NCBI RefSeq assembly: GCF_018324685.1
Contig: NZ_AP023354.1
Location: forward strand, 4,216,001-4,280,000
Source: Actinocatenispora sera
Lineage (GTDB): Bacteria > Actinomycetota > Actinomycetes > Mycobacteriales > Micromonosporaceae
Direction: 5' to 3'
Length of the DNA stretch: 64,000 nt
Shown here: positions 25,377 through 33,205 of the stretch, piece after piece
Numbering within the stretch: the stretch's first letter is position 1
Layout of the letters: every line of letters begins with the position of its first letter
Position numbers and translations under genes: made by a program
The notes under the pieces: model-generated
Database searches by the model: none
What the model saw: only the letters and a program-made list of their open reading frames with translations
What the model was told of the DNA's origin: nothing

Positions 25377-26227
25377 GAGAGTACCTTTCGCAGGTGGTCC
25401 AGGCTGGTCGCGACGTCGCCGGCCGGGCCGGCGCCCGGTCCCGGTTCGGCGGCGAGCACCACGTCCTGCTCCAGCACGTACCAGCCGGTGTAGCCGGCGA
25501 GCGCGGCGACGATCGCCGGCACGTCCACGTCACCGGCGCCGAGCGGCCGGTACAGCCCGTCGCGTACCGCGGTGCTGTAGGGCACCGTGCCCGCGCGCAC
25601 CGCCGCGGCGAGCGTGGCGTCCACGTCCTTGAGGTGCACGTGGGCGATGCGGTCGGCCGCCGATCGGCTCAACGCCACCGGATCCACCCCGCCGACCAGT
25701 AGGTGGCCGGTGTCCAGGCAGAGCCCGATCGTGCTGCCGTCGAGCACCCGGTCGACCTCGGCGGCGTTCTCCACCAGCGTGCCGACGTGCGGGTGCAGCG
25801 TCGCTGTCAGCCCGGTGTCGGTGGCGCGCGCCGCGATCGTGTCCAGGTTCGCCAGCAGCGTGCGCCACTGCTCGGCGGTCAGCCGCGGCCGGGTGTCGTA
25901 CCCGTCGGTGCCGGTCGCCGCCGCCAGGACCAGGGTGTCCGCGCCGGCCGCGCGGAACGCCGGGAAGTGCGCCGTCGCGGTGGCGACCGCTTCGCCGGTG
26001 TGCAGGGGCACCGGCACGAACCCGCCGACCGCGACCATCCCGTACTCGGCGAGTACCGCGGCGCGCTCGGCCGGGGCCACCGGCAGGAAGCCGTCCGGCC
26101 CGAACTCGGTGGCGGTCAGCCCCAGCGCGGCCATCTCGGCCAGTACCCGGTCGGGCGCGAGCTGGTGCCCCCAGCCCGGTACCTCGCAGACGCCCCAGGA
26201 GATCGGGGCCGCGGCGATCCGCGTCAC
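25373..26227 (-). CDS. TIM-barrel inosose dehydratase/isomerase (IolE/IolI-like)
   Basis: A 284-residue sugar isomerase/epimerase-fold protein. Metal-ligand motifs are visible: TEFGPDGFLP, TLHPHVGTLVENAAEVD, LCLDTGHLLVGGVDP and AHVHLKDVD. The N-terminus IAAAPISWGVCEVPGWG is the actinobacterial variant of IolE/IolI. Because 2-keto-myo-inositol dehydratase is the only missing step, inosose dehydratase (IolE) is the likely role; IolI isomerase is the alternative. GTG start at 26227, overlapping the iolG stop by 4 nt. Confidence 0.75.
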   Translation of the reverse strand: MTRIAAAPISWGVCEVPGWGHQLAPDRVLAEMAALGLTATEFGPDGFLPVAPAERAAVLAEYGMVAVGGFVPVPLHTGEAVATATAHFPAFRAAGADTLVLAAATGTDGYDTRPRLTAEQWRTLLANLDTIAARATDTGLTATLHPHVGTLVENAAEVDRVLDGSTIGLCLDTGHLLVGGVDPVALSRSAADRIAHVHLKDVDATLAAAVRAGTVPYSTAVRDGLYRPLGAGDVDVPAIVAALAGYTGWYVLEQDVVLAAEPGPGAGPAGDVATSLDHLRKVLS

Positions 26228-27213
26228 GCCGCCTCCTTCACCGCGACCGGCCGGTGTTCCCGCCGGGACCGTTCGGCGGCCTCGGCCACCAGCAGCGCGG
26301 CGAGCGCCTCGGTGCCGGTACAGGGCGACTCCCGCTCGCCCCGGACCAGCTCGACGAACGCGGCCAGCTCGGCGCAGTACGCGGCGGCGAACCGGTCGGC
26401 GAACCCCTGGTACGGCGCGGCCGGCACGGGTCCGCCCGGCTCGGCGGACGGCAGCGGCGCGCGCCCGTCCAGCCCGGCAACGAGCGTCCCGTCCCGGCCG
26501 CACGCCTCCAGCCGCACGTCGTAGCCGGCGCCGTTGTACCGGGTGGTGGTGCAGCTGGCCAGGCACCCGTCGGACAGCGTGAGGACGGCGATGGCGGTGT
26601 CCACGTCGCCGTACTCGGCGAAGTGCGGCTCGCCGGTGTTGCCGCCGACCGCGCTGACCTCCACCACCTCCTGCCCGGTGATCCACCGGACCGCGTCGAA
26701 ATCGTGGACCGCGCAGTCCCGGAAGATGCCGCCGGAGTGGGCGAGGTAGTCCGGGCTCGGCGGGCGCGGGTCGCTGGTGCAGGCGCGGACGGTGTGCAGC
26801 GGGCCGAGTCGGCCGGCCCGGACCGCCTCGCGGACCGCGACGAAGCCGGCGTCGAACCGGCGCTGGAAGCCGACGTGCAGCGCGACCCCGGCCGCGGCGA
26901 CGTGCGAGAGCACGGCCCGGGTCTCGGCGACGTCGGCGGCGACCGGCTTCTCGCAGAAGATCGGCAGGCCGGCGCCGGCAACCCGCCGGATCAGCTCCGG
27001 ATGGGTCCCGGTCGGGGTCGCCACGACGACGCCGTCGGCGCGTTCGAGCAGTTCGGCCATCCGTACCGGGTGGGCCCCGGTGCCGGCGGCGACGGCTTCG
27101 AGACGGACCGGATCGGGGTCGGCGAGCAGGACCTCGTCGACGCTGTCCAGGTGGCTGAGGCTGTCGGCGTGACAGGCGCCGATACGGCCCGCCCCGACGA
27201 GTCCGATGCGCAT
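26224..27213 (-). CDS. iolG: Inositol 2-dehydrogenase (Gfo/Idh/MocA family)
   Basis: NAD-dependent oxidation of myo-inositol to 2-keto-myo-inositol, the entry step of the pathway. The 329-residue protein has the Rossmann motif IGLVGAGRIGACHADSL, the family EKP motif in IFCEKPVAADV, and the catalytic D-x-x-x-H in RDCAVHDFDAVRW. It is the first gene of the minus-strand iol operon, divergent from the GntR regulator across a 218-bp spacer. Specificity for inositol is inferred from the cluster. Confidence 0.88.
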   Translation of the reverse strand: MRIGLVGAGRIGACHADSLSHLDSVDEVLLADPDPVRLEAVAAGTGAHPVRMAELLERADGVVVATPTGTHPELIRRVAGAGLPIFCEKPVAADVAETRAVLSHVAAAGVALHVGFQRRFDAGFVAVREAVRAGRLGPLHTVRACTSDPRPPSPDYLAHSGGIFRDCAVHDFDAVRWITGQEVVEVSAVGGNTGEPHFAEYGDVDTAIAVLTLSDGCLASCTTTRYNGAGYDVRLEACGRDGTLVAGLDGRAPLPSAEPGGPVPAAPYQGFADRFAAAYCAELAAFVELVRGERESPCTGTEALAALLVAEAAERSRREHRPVAVKEAA

Positions 27214-27338
27214 GCGTTGCTGCCTTCCTGCGATGTGCCGCGAGCTCGCGGGCCCTGAGGGTGGCGGAGCGGCAGCCGGCCGGGCCGCTGCCGTTCCGCG
27301 ACTGTTTGTATCCCGGCCGGAGCCGGCCCGTCAAGCAT

Positions 27339-27369
27339 TTGTTAGGACATACGGACGTACTAATATTCT
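27339..27369 (+). promoter_or_regulatory. Promoter and candidate IolR operator
   Basis: TTGTTA (27339-27344) and TAATAT (27361-27366), 16 nt apart, form a plausible sigma-70-type promoter for the GntR gene. Between and over them lies a 22-bp imperfect palindrome (27342-27363) with outer arms TTAG/CTAA and inner AC...GT pairs. This AT-rich patch is unique within the 218-bp spacer between iolG and the GntR gene and is the best candidate operator for control of both. Confidence 0.55.
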
Positions 27370-27431
27370 GTAATCCCGAACAGGTGGGAGGCGACGGTGC
27401 GAACCGCCGCGGACAGCAGGAGGAGCCCGAC

Positions 27432-28175
27432 GTGACCCGCGTTACCGACCTGATCACGATCGACCGCAGCAGCCCGATCCCGCTCTACTTCCAGGTCGCG
27501 TCACGGTTGGAGGAGCTGATCGAGAACGGCGAGCTCGCCCCCGGCAGCCGGTTGGACAACGAGATCCAACTCGCCGACGAGCTCGGCCTGTCGCGCCCGA
27601 CGATGCGCCAGGCCATCGCGCACCTGGTGGACCGCGGCATGCTCACCCGCAAGCGCGGCGTCGGTACCCAGGTGGTGCACGACCGGGTGCGCCGCCGGCT
27701 GGAGCTGACCAGCCTGTACGAGGACCTGGACGGCGCGCACCAGCAGCCCCGTACCGAGCTGCTCACGCTGGAGCGCCGCACCGCCGACGAGCAGGTCGCG
27801 GCCGCGCTGCGGATCGACCCCGGCGCCGAGGTGACCTACCTGGAGCGGCTGCGCTTCGCGGCCGGTGAGCCGCTCGCGCTGATGCGCAACCACCTGCCGG
27901 TGGCGGTGGCCGACCTGACCCGCAAGCAGCTCGTCACCGGCGGCCTGTACGCGGCCCTGCGGGCTGCGGGGATCCGGCTGCGGGTGGCCGACCAGACCAT
28001 CGGCGCCCGGCGCGCCACCACCGCCGAGGCGCGGGTGCTGGACGAGCCGCGGGGCGCGCCGCTGCTCGCGATGACCCGGGTGGCCTACAACGCCGGCGGG
28101 GTGCCCGTCGAGTACGGCTCGCATCTCTACCGCGCCTCCCGGTACACCTTCGAGCTGACCCTGATGGCGCCCTGA
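27432..28175 (+). CDS. GntR/HutC-type regulator of the inositol cluster
   Basis: The 247-residue protein has an N-terminal GntR winged helix (PLYFQVASRLEELIENGEL, SRPTMRQAIAHLVDRGML) and a C-terminal UbiC transcription regulator-associated effector domain (YLERLRFAAGEPLALMRN, VEYGSHLYRASRYTFEL). The GTG at 27432 follows AGGAGGAG. Being divergent from iolG it is probably the inositol-responsive repressor (IolR role), sensing an intermediate. The assignment rests on position and fold. Confidence 0.85.
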   Translation: MTRVTDLITIDRSSPIPLYFQVASRLEELIENGELAPGSRLDNEIQLADELGLSRPTMRQAIAHLVDRGMLTRKRGVGTQVVHDRVRRRLELTSLYEDLDGAHQQPRTELLTLERRTADEQVAAALRIDPGAEVTYLERLRFAAGEPLALMRNHLPVAVADLTRKQLVTGGLYAALRAAGIRLRVADQTIGARRATTAEARVLDEPRGAPLLAMTRVAYNAGGVPVEYGSHLYRASRYTFELTLMAP

Positions 28176-28256
28176 GTCGCCGCGCGGGCCGGCCGCCGCG
28201 CGAGGGACGGCTCGCCGCGATGATCGGGGATCTGTTGTGGGACAGGGGGTTCCTCC

Positions 28257-28933
28257 ATGTACGGGGCGTGTGACCGCTGGCTGGTCTCGGACCTGGACGG
28301 CACGCTCGTCGACCGCTCGCAACGGATCGCCGAGCGGGACGCCGCGGCGGTGGCGGAGTTCCGGGCGGCCGGCGGCGCGGGTATGCCCGGGCGAACGGAA
28401 TCGCGCTGGCGCCGCCGCGACCGCCGGTCACCAAGCTGATGCTGGTCGCCACCTCGCCGGCGGAGCTGACCGGGCTGGAGCGGCGGGTGTCCGACATCGA
28501 CCGTACGGTCGGGCTGGTCCGGTCCGAGCCAACCTACCTGGAGGTGCTGCCGGCCGGGGTCGACAAGGGCAGCGCGCTGCGCCACCTGGCCGATCGCTGC
28601 GGCGTACCGCTGGCCCGGGTCGCGGCGATCGGCGACAACCCGAACGACGTACCGCTGCTTCGGGCCGCCGGGCTCGGCGCGGCGGTCGGCGACGGCGACC
28701 CGGCCGCGCAGCGCGCCGCGGACGTCGTCGTCGGCCCCTGCGGTACCGCAATCGCCGAGCTGGTTGCGCTGCTGCTCGCCGAGCGGTCGGCCGGTACCGT
28801 CGACCCGCCGGTCGACGACGCCACGGCCACCGGCGGTCGGCCGGTCGACAACGCGACGGCCACTGGCGGTCGGCCGGTCAACGGTGCCACGGCCAGCGGC
28901 GGACCGGCTCCAGGTCGACCACCACGACGGTGA
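28257..28933 (+). pseudogene. HAD (Cof-type) hydrolase with internal deletion and frameshift
   Basis: The first 40 residues are a normal HAD start (LVSDLDGTLVDRSQRIAERD, holding nucleophile Asp). After FRAAGGAG the sequence jumps directly to the cap/C-terminal part in another frame: YARANGIALAPP, VTKLMLVATSP, then PAGVDKGSALRHLADRCGV and AAIGDNPNDVPLLRAAG, the last being HAD motif IV. About 100 residues expected between, including motif II, are missing, so it cannot be active. The C-terminus ends in tandem DDATATGGRPV-like repeats (28805-28900) and overlaps the convergent PP2C gene by 56 nt. Confidence 0.8.
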
Positions 28934-29603
28934 CGTTGTCCGGGCCGCCGCCGGCGAGCGCCAGTTCGATCAGCCGGTCGGCGGCCCGGCGCGGCGACGG
29001 TTCGTCCCGCAGCACGTCGGCGATGTCGTCGGCGCTCGCCGCGTCCGACAGCCCGTCGCTGCACAGCAGGTACCGGTCGCCCGGCGTGGCGGGCAGCCGG
29101 GCGTGCCAGGCCGGTACCGGCCGGCCGTCGAGCACCCGGGTGACCACCGAGCGGTGCGGGTGGCGCGGGATGTCGGCCGCGGCCAGGTGGCCGCTCTCCA
29201 CCAGCTGCTGGACGAACGTGTCGTCCCTGGTCAGCTGGGTCAGCTCGGCGTCGCGCAGCCGGTACGCGCGGGAGTCGCCGAGGTGCGCGAGCCGGACCGC
29301 GTCCCGCTCCGGCGCCAGCACGGTCAGGGTGGTGGCCATGCCGGCGTGGGCCGGTTCCGCGTCGACGGCGGCGGCGAGCCGGCGGCTGGCGTCGGCGACG
29401 AGCGCATCCAACCGTGGCGTACGGGTGTCGGCGGCGCGCACCGCCTCGATCGCGAGCGCGCTCGCCACCTCGCCCGCGGCCTCGCCGCCCACCCCGTCGG
29501 CGATCGCGAACAGCCGGCGGCCGGTGTACGCACAGTCTTCGTTGTGGTCGTACACCAGGCCGATGTGGCTCGCGGTCGCGGAACGCGTGGCAGGTCGCAC
29601 CAC
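28878..29603 (-). CDS. PP2C-family serine/threonine phosphatase
   Basis: A 241-residue soluble PP2C/PPM phosphatase with the metal-binding aspartates in YDHNEDCAY, AIADGVGGEAAGEVAS, LLCSDGLSD and GGPDNVTVVVV, and the conserved GDSRAYRLRD. It would dephosphorylate Ser/Thr kinase substrates. The start is GTG 29603 or 29600 with an AGGGTGG site just upstream. It lies 41 nt downstream of the winged-helix regulator on the same strand. Confidence 0.9.
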   Translation of the reverse strand: MVRPATRSATASHIGLVYDHNEDCAYTGRRLFAIADGVGGEAAGEVASALAIEAVRAADTRTPRLDALVADASRRLAAAVDAEPAHAGMATTLTVLAPERDAVRLAHLGDSRAYRLRDAELTQLTRDDTFVQQLVESGHLAAADIPRHPHRSVVTRVLDGRPVPAWHARLPATPGDRYLLCSDGLSDAASADDIADVLRDEPSPRRAADRLIELALAGGGPDNVTVVVVDLEPVRRWPWHR

Positions 29604-29644
29604 CCCACCCTGCCGGCGGCCGCGCCCGGAGTCTGTACGTACTT

Positions 29645-29983
29645 CTACGTAGTACCGGTCGGCCCGGTGCCGCGGAACCGCTGCAGCAAGGCCTCCAGTA
29701 CCTGCATCTCGGCGGCCAGGGCCCGCCGGCCGGCCGGGGTGATCACCGCCCAGGTGCGCGGCCGCCGTCCCTCGTACCCCTTGGTGAGCTCGACCAGCCC
29801 CTGCTTGGCGAGCACGTCGAGGTGCCGGCCGAGGTTCCCGTCCGTCAGCGCCAGGGTGCGCTTCAGGTAGGGGAAGTCGGCCCGCTCCGCCTCGTCGAGC
29901 ACGGTGAGCAGGGCGAGCCGGGTCTTCTGGTGCACCGCGTCGTCGAGGTCGAGCGCCGGGTGCGGGCCCGGGTCGGTGCTCAT
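29645..29983 (-). CDS. Winged-helix transcriptional regulator (ArsR-like fold)
   Basis: A 112-residue protein with one winged helix: LALLTVLDEAERADFPYLKR, TDGNLGRHLDVLAKQGLVEL and wing GYEGRRPRTWAVITPAGRRAL. This is the transcriptional-regulator type often encoded with a small membrane protein, as here: its ATG overlaps the stop of the upstream membrane gene by 4 nt. It is probably an autoregulator of the pair. No metal-binding cysteines are present. Confidence 0.85.
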   Translation of the reverse strand: MSTDPGPHPALDLDDAVHQKTRLALLTVLDEAERADFPYLKRTLALTDGNLGRHLDVLAKQGLVELTKGYEGRRPRTWAVITPAGRRALAAEMQVLEALLQRFRGTGPTGTT

Positions 29984-30588
29984 CCGGCGGCGAGCTCTCG
30001 TCGCCGGGCCAGCGCGGCACCGCCGATCATGGCCATGCCGAGCAGCCCGTCGCCGAGCCACGCCAGCCACAGCCAGCCGGAGCCGGCGGTGGCGACCGCG
30101 AGAATCGCGGCGGTACCGCCGAGCACGCCGGTGACCGCCGCCCAGCGGCCGAGCTGCGCGTCGTGCTGCCACCAGCCGAGCGCGGCGAGCACCGCGGCCG
30201 GCCAGACCAGCGGGGCGAACACCCCGACGAACAGCACCGGCAGGAACAGCAGGACGACCAGCAGCAGCGCGATCAGGTACCGCCGGGTGGCATGCCGGTA
30301 GGTGCGGCGGCCCTCGCCGACGCCGTCGCGCCGGGCCCGGCGCCGGGCCGCCAACCACAGCGCGCCGAGGCCGACGGCCGTCGTGATCGGCCAGTACGCC
30401 AGCAGGGCGAGGTGCCGGCCGCCGGCCGCGAGCTGGCCCGTCAGCGGTCCGTCGAGCACCGGGTAGAGCAGGATGAGCACGCCGAACACCACCAGTGGTG
30501 CGGAGGTGGCTCGCTGGTCGGCGCGCACCCGGGCGCGCAGCCGGCCCAGCTCGGGGACGAGCTGGGCCGGGTCGGTGGTGCTCTCCAT
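29980..30588 (-). CDS. Integral membrane protein coupled to winged-helix regulator
   Basis: A 202-residue protein with about six hydrophobic helices: LVVFGVLILLYPVL, LLAYWPITTAVGLGALWL, LIALLLVVLLFLPVLFVGVF, PAAVLAALGWW, GVLGGTAAILAVATAG and LAWLGDGLLGMAMIGGAAL. ATG 30588 was chosen because AGAAGGG stands upstream; the frame is open to 30660. Function is unknown. The 4-nt overlap with the regulator gene marks a two-gene sensor/effector-like unit. Confidence 0.75.
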   Translation of the reverse strand: MESTTDPAQLVPELGRLRARVRADQRATSAPLVVFGVLILLYPVLDGPLTGQLAAGGRHLALLAYWPITTAVGLGALWLAARRRARRDGVGEGRRTYRHATRRYLIALLLVVLLFLPVLFVGVFAPLVWPAAVLAALGWWQHDAQLGRWAAVTGVLGGTAAILAVATAGSGWLWLAWLGDGLLGMAMIGGAALARRRELAAG

Positions 30589-30626
30589 GGCTGCCCTTCT
30601 TCGCGTCGGCTTCTCGGTCTCGCAGA

Positions 30627-30645
30627 TAACTCTGTAGTAGAGAGT
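30627..30645. promoter_or_regulatory. Inverted repeat upstream of the membrane protein/regulator pair
   Basis: ACTCT and AGAGT arms around GTAGTAG lie about 40 nt upstream of the minus-strand membrane protein start, in the only AT-richer stretch of the spacer toward the divergent LuxR gene. It is a candidate operator for the winged-helix regulator. The match is short, so this is tentative. Confidence 0.35.
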
Positions 30646-30737
30646 ACTCGCTGTACGCAAGTCGAGGCGAGACCGAGTACCGCGACCTCTGGGGCGGCCC
30701 GGTGGGCCTTCTAGAGTGGACGGGCGGAGGTGGGCCG

Positions 30738-31988
30738 GTGCTGCCGTTGGTCGGGCGTACGGACGAGATGCGGGCGGTGGCAGCCGCCTGGCGCTCGCTA
30801 CGCAGCGAACCGACCCGCTGCCGGATCGTGGTGGTCACCGGCGGGATCGGTGTCGGCAAGAGCCGGCTCGCCGCCGAGGCGGTGACCGCGCTGGCGCCGC
30901 CGCCGGGCTCGGTGCTCACCGGCCAGGCCCGCGCCCACCGGCCCGCCCCGTACGATCTGACCGCGTCGGCGCTCAGCGGGCGCGCGGCGGGCGAACTCGG
31001 CATCTCGGACGATGCGCTCGCCTGGCTGACCCAGCGGGCGGAGCCGGCCACGCGCCGGTTCGCGCCGGAGGCGCTGCTGCGCACCGCGGTCGACGCGATC
31101 CGGGCGCTGCACCGCACCGGCCCCGGCGTCCTGGTGGTGGAGGATCTGCACGACCTCGACCCGGCCAGCCTGGAGGTGGTCGGCGAACTGGCCACCGCCC
31201 CCGACCTGCCGGTGCTGCTGCTCGTCACCGCCCGCACCTCGCGCGGGCTCGCCGGCCGGGTCCTGGCCCGGCTGTGCGGCACCGACCGCACCACCCGGCT
31301 GCACCTCGCGCCGCTGACGGTCCAGCAGGTCGCGGCGGCCCTGCCGGATCCGGCCGGGGCGGATCTCGCCGCCACCGTGTGGCGCCGGACCAGCGGAAAC
31401 CCGTTCTGGTTGACCGAGCTGGTCGCCGCTGCCGACCTGACCGGCCCGCCCGGTGACCAGCTGATGGCGCTCGCCGCCGACCGGGTGCCGGCCGGTCTGG
31501 TCCGGCTCGCGCAGGCGGCGGCGCTGCTCGGCGAGCCGGTGGAGCCGGCGACGCTGGCCCGGTTCGTACCGGCTCACGACGCTCCGGCGGCAGCCGACAC
31601 CGCCGTCGACCGGCTGGTCGAGAGCGGCGTCCTGCGCTCCGACGCGGACGGCGGGCTGCGGTTCGGGCAGCCGATCCTGGCCGAGTGCCTGGCCGCCGCC
31701 GCGCTGCCGTCGCTGCGCTCGGCGGTGGCCGCCGCCCGGGCCGCCGCGGCCGGCTCCGACCCCGACGACGACGCCGCCCGCCGGTGGGCGTCGCTCACCG
31801 CGCGGGAGCGCGACGTGGTGCGGCTGCTCGCCGACGGGATGACCAACCGCCAGCTGGCCCGCGCACTGGACATCTCGGTACGGACCGCCACCGTGCACGT
31901 GTCCAACGTGCTGCGCAAGACCGGCGCCGTCTCCCGTACCGAGGTGGCCCTGTTCGCCCTGCGGCACGGTGTCCTGGACGCCACCTGA
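30738..31988 (+). CDS. AAA ATPase / LuxR-type transcriptional regulator
   Basis: The 416-residue protein combines an N-terminal AAA/AAA_16 ATPase (Walker A TGGIGVGKSRLA, Walker B GVLVVEDLHDLD, then LLLVTARTSRG) with a C-terminal LuxR HTH (LTARERDVVRLLADGMTNRQ, then VRTATVHVSNVLRKTGAVSR). It is much shorter than classical LAL regulators of about 900 residues because the long TPR middle is missing, giving a compact LAL-like protein. The GTG at 30738 is preceded by GGAGGTG at 30726-30732. The target genes and ligand are unknown. Confidence 0.88.
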   Translation: MLPLVGRTDEMRAVAAAWRSLRSEPTRCRIVVVTGGIGVGKSRLAAEAVTALAPPPGSVLTGQARAHRPAPYDLTASALSGRAAGELGISDDALAWLTQRAEPATRRFAPEALLRTAVDAIRALHRTGPGVLVVEDLHDLDPASLEVVGELATAPDLPVLLLVTARTSRGLAGRVLARLCGTDRTTRLHLAPLTVQQVAAALPDPAGADLAATVWRRTSGNPFWLTELVAAADLTGPPGDQLMALAADRVPAGLVRLAQAAALLGEPVEPATLARFVPAHDAPAAADTAVDRLVESGVLRSDADGGLRFGQPILAECLAAAALPSLRSAVAAARAAAAGSDPDDDAARRWASLTARERDVVRLLADGMTNRQLARALDISVRTATVHVSNVLRKTGAVSRTEVALFALRHGVLDAT

Positions 31989-32067
31989 GGCTCGCCGGTA
32001 CGCGTCGATCGACCGGCCGCCGGCGGGTTGCGGTGGTCGTTCAGGTCGATGTGGCAGGGTTGACCAG

Positions 32068-33105
32068 ATGTCGACGAGGACCGACGAGACGCCGATGCAC
32101 CGGGCCGCTCGGGTGTCGGACTCGATGCGTGCACTCGCCGAGCGTCGCCTCCGGCAGCGCGGTTGGCGCACGATGATCGTGCCCTACGCCGGCTACGGTG
32201 CGCCGGGCTGGGCCCGGGTGATCTGCCGGGTGCTGCTTCGCCCGCCGGACCCCCGCCCGCCGCGGCCCCGCACCAAGCACCGCAAGGTACGCGGCTGGCG
32301 CAGCTTCACGTCGGTCCCGGCGCAGGGCGTGCCGGTGACGATCGTGGCGGGTCAGCGGCGGGTCGAGGCGCTCACCGACCGCGGCGGGTTCGTCGACCTG
32401 CGGGTCGACGCGGAGCTGACGCCCGGCTGGGACCAGGTGATGCTGGAGAGCGAGGGCACCGCCGCGGTGCCGGCGCCGGTCCGGGTCGTCGACCCGGACG
32501 TCCGGTTCGGCATCGTGTCCGACGTGGACGACACGGTGATGGTGACCGCGCTGCCCCGGCCGCTGCTCGCCGCCTGGAACACGTTCGTCCTGGACGAGCA
32601 CGCGCGCGCCTCGGTGCCCGGGATGGCCGTGCTGTACGAGCGGCTCGCCACCGGCCATCCCGGCGCGCCGGTGTTCTACCTGTCCACCGGCGCCTGGAAC
32701 GTGGCGCCGACACTGTCCCGATTCCTGTCCCGGCACCTGTTCCCGGCCGGCCCGCTGCTGCTGACCGACTGGGGCCCGACCACCGACTCGTGGTTTCGCA
32801 GCGGGCGCGAGCACAAGCGGGACACGCTGCGCCGGCTGACGACGGAGTTCCCGTCGATCCGGTGGCTGCTGATCGGCGACGACGGCCAGCACGACGAGCA
32901 GCTGTACGCGGAGTTCGCCGCCGAGTTCGGCGACCACGTGGCGGCGGTGGCGATCCGGCGGCTGTCGCCCACCCAGTCGCTGCTGGCCCGCGGCCTGCCC
33001 GCACCGCACGGCGCGCCGCACGGTCAGGACCTGACCTGGCTGTCCGCCCCGGACGGCGCCGGCCTGTCCACCCTGCTGCGCGAGGCCGGCCTGCTCCCCG
33101 ACTGA
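32068..33105 (+). CDS. App1-family phosphatase (DUF2183, HAD-like)
   Basis: A 345-residue protein with the App1 phosphatidate-phosphatase-like DxDDT motif in GIVSDVDDTVMVTA, followed by APVFYLSTGAWNVAPTLSRF and LLIGDDGQHDEQLYAEFA, the expected HAD motifs. The N-terminal about 130 residues form a beta-rich region. It probably removes phosphate from a lipid or other organic phosphate; the substrate is unproven. No signal peptide is seen. Start is ATG 32068. Confidence 0.88.
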   Translation: MSTRTDETPMHRAARVSDSMRALAERRLRQRGWRTMIVPYAGYGAPGWARVICRVLLRPPDPRPPRPRTKHRKVRGWRSFTSVPAQGVPVTIVAGQRRVEALTDRGGFVDLRVDAELTPGWDQVMLESEGTAAVPAPVRVVDPDVRFGIVSDVDDTVMVTALPRPLLAAWNTFVLDEHARASVPGMAVLYERLATGHPGAPVFYLSTGAWNVAPTLSRFLSRHLFPAGPLLLTDWGPTTDSWFRSGREHKRDTLRRLTTEFPSIRWLLIGDDGQHDEQLYAEFAAEFGDHVAAVAIRRLSPTQSLLARGLPAPHGAPHGQDLTWLSAPDGAGLSTLLREAGLLPD

Positions 33106-33205
33106 CCGCAGCAGATCGGGCCCTCGGCCCGGGGTCGCGCGCGCCATCGCCGGCGGGCGGCCGTCCATGCGACCCGGTCGCGCGGGGTGGCAGGCCGTCC
33201 GCCGG

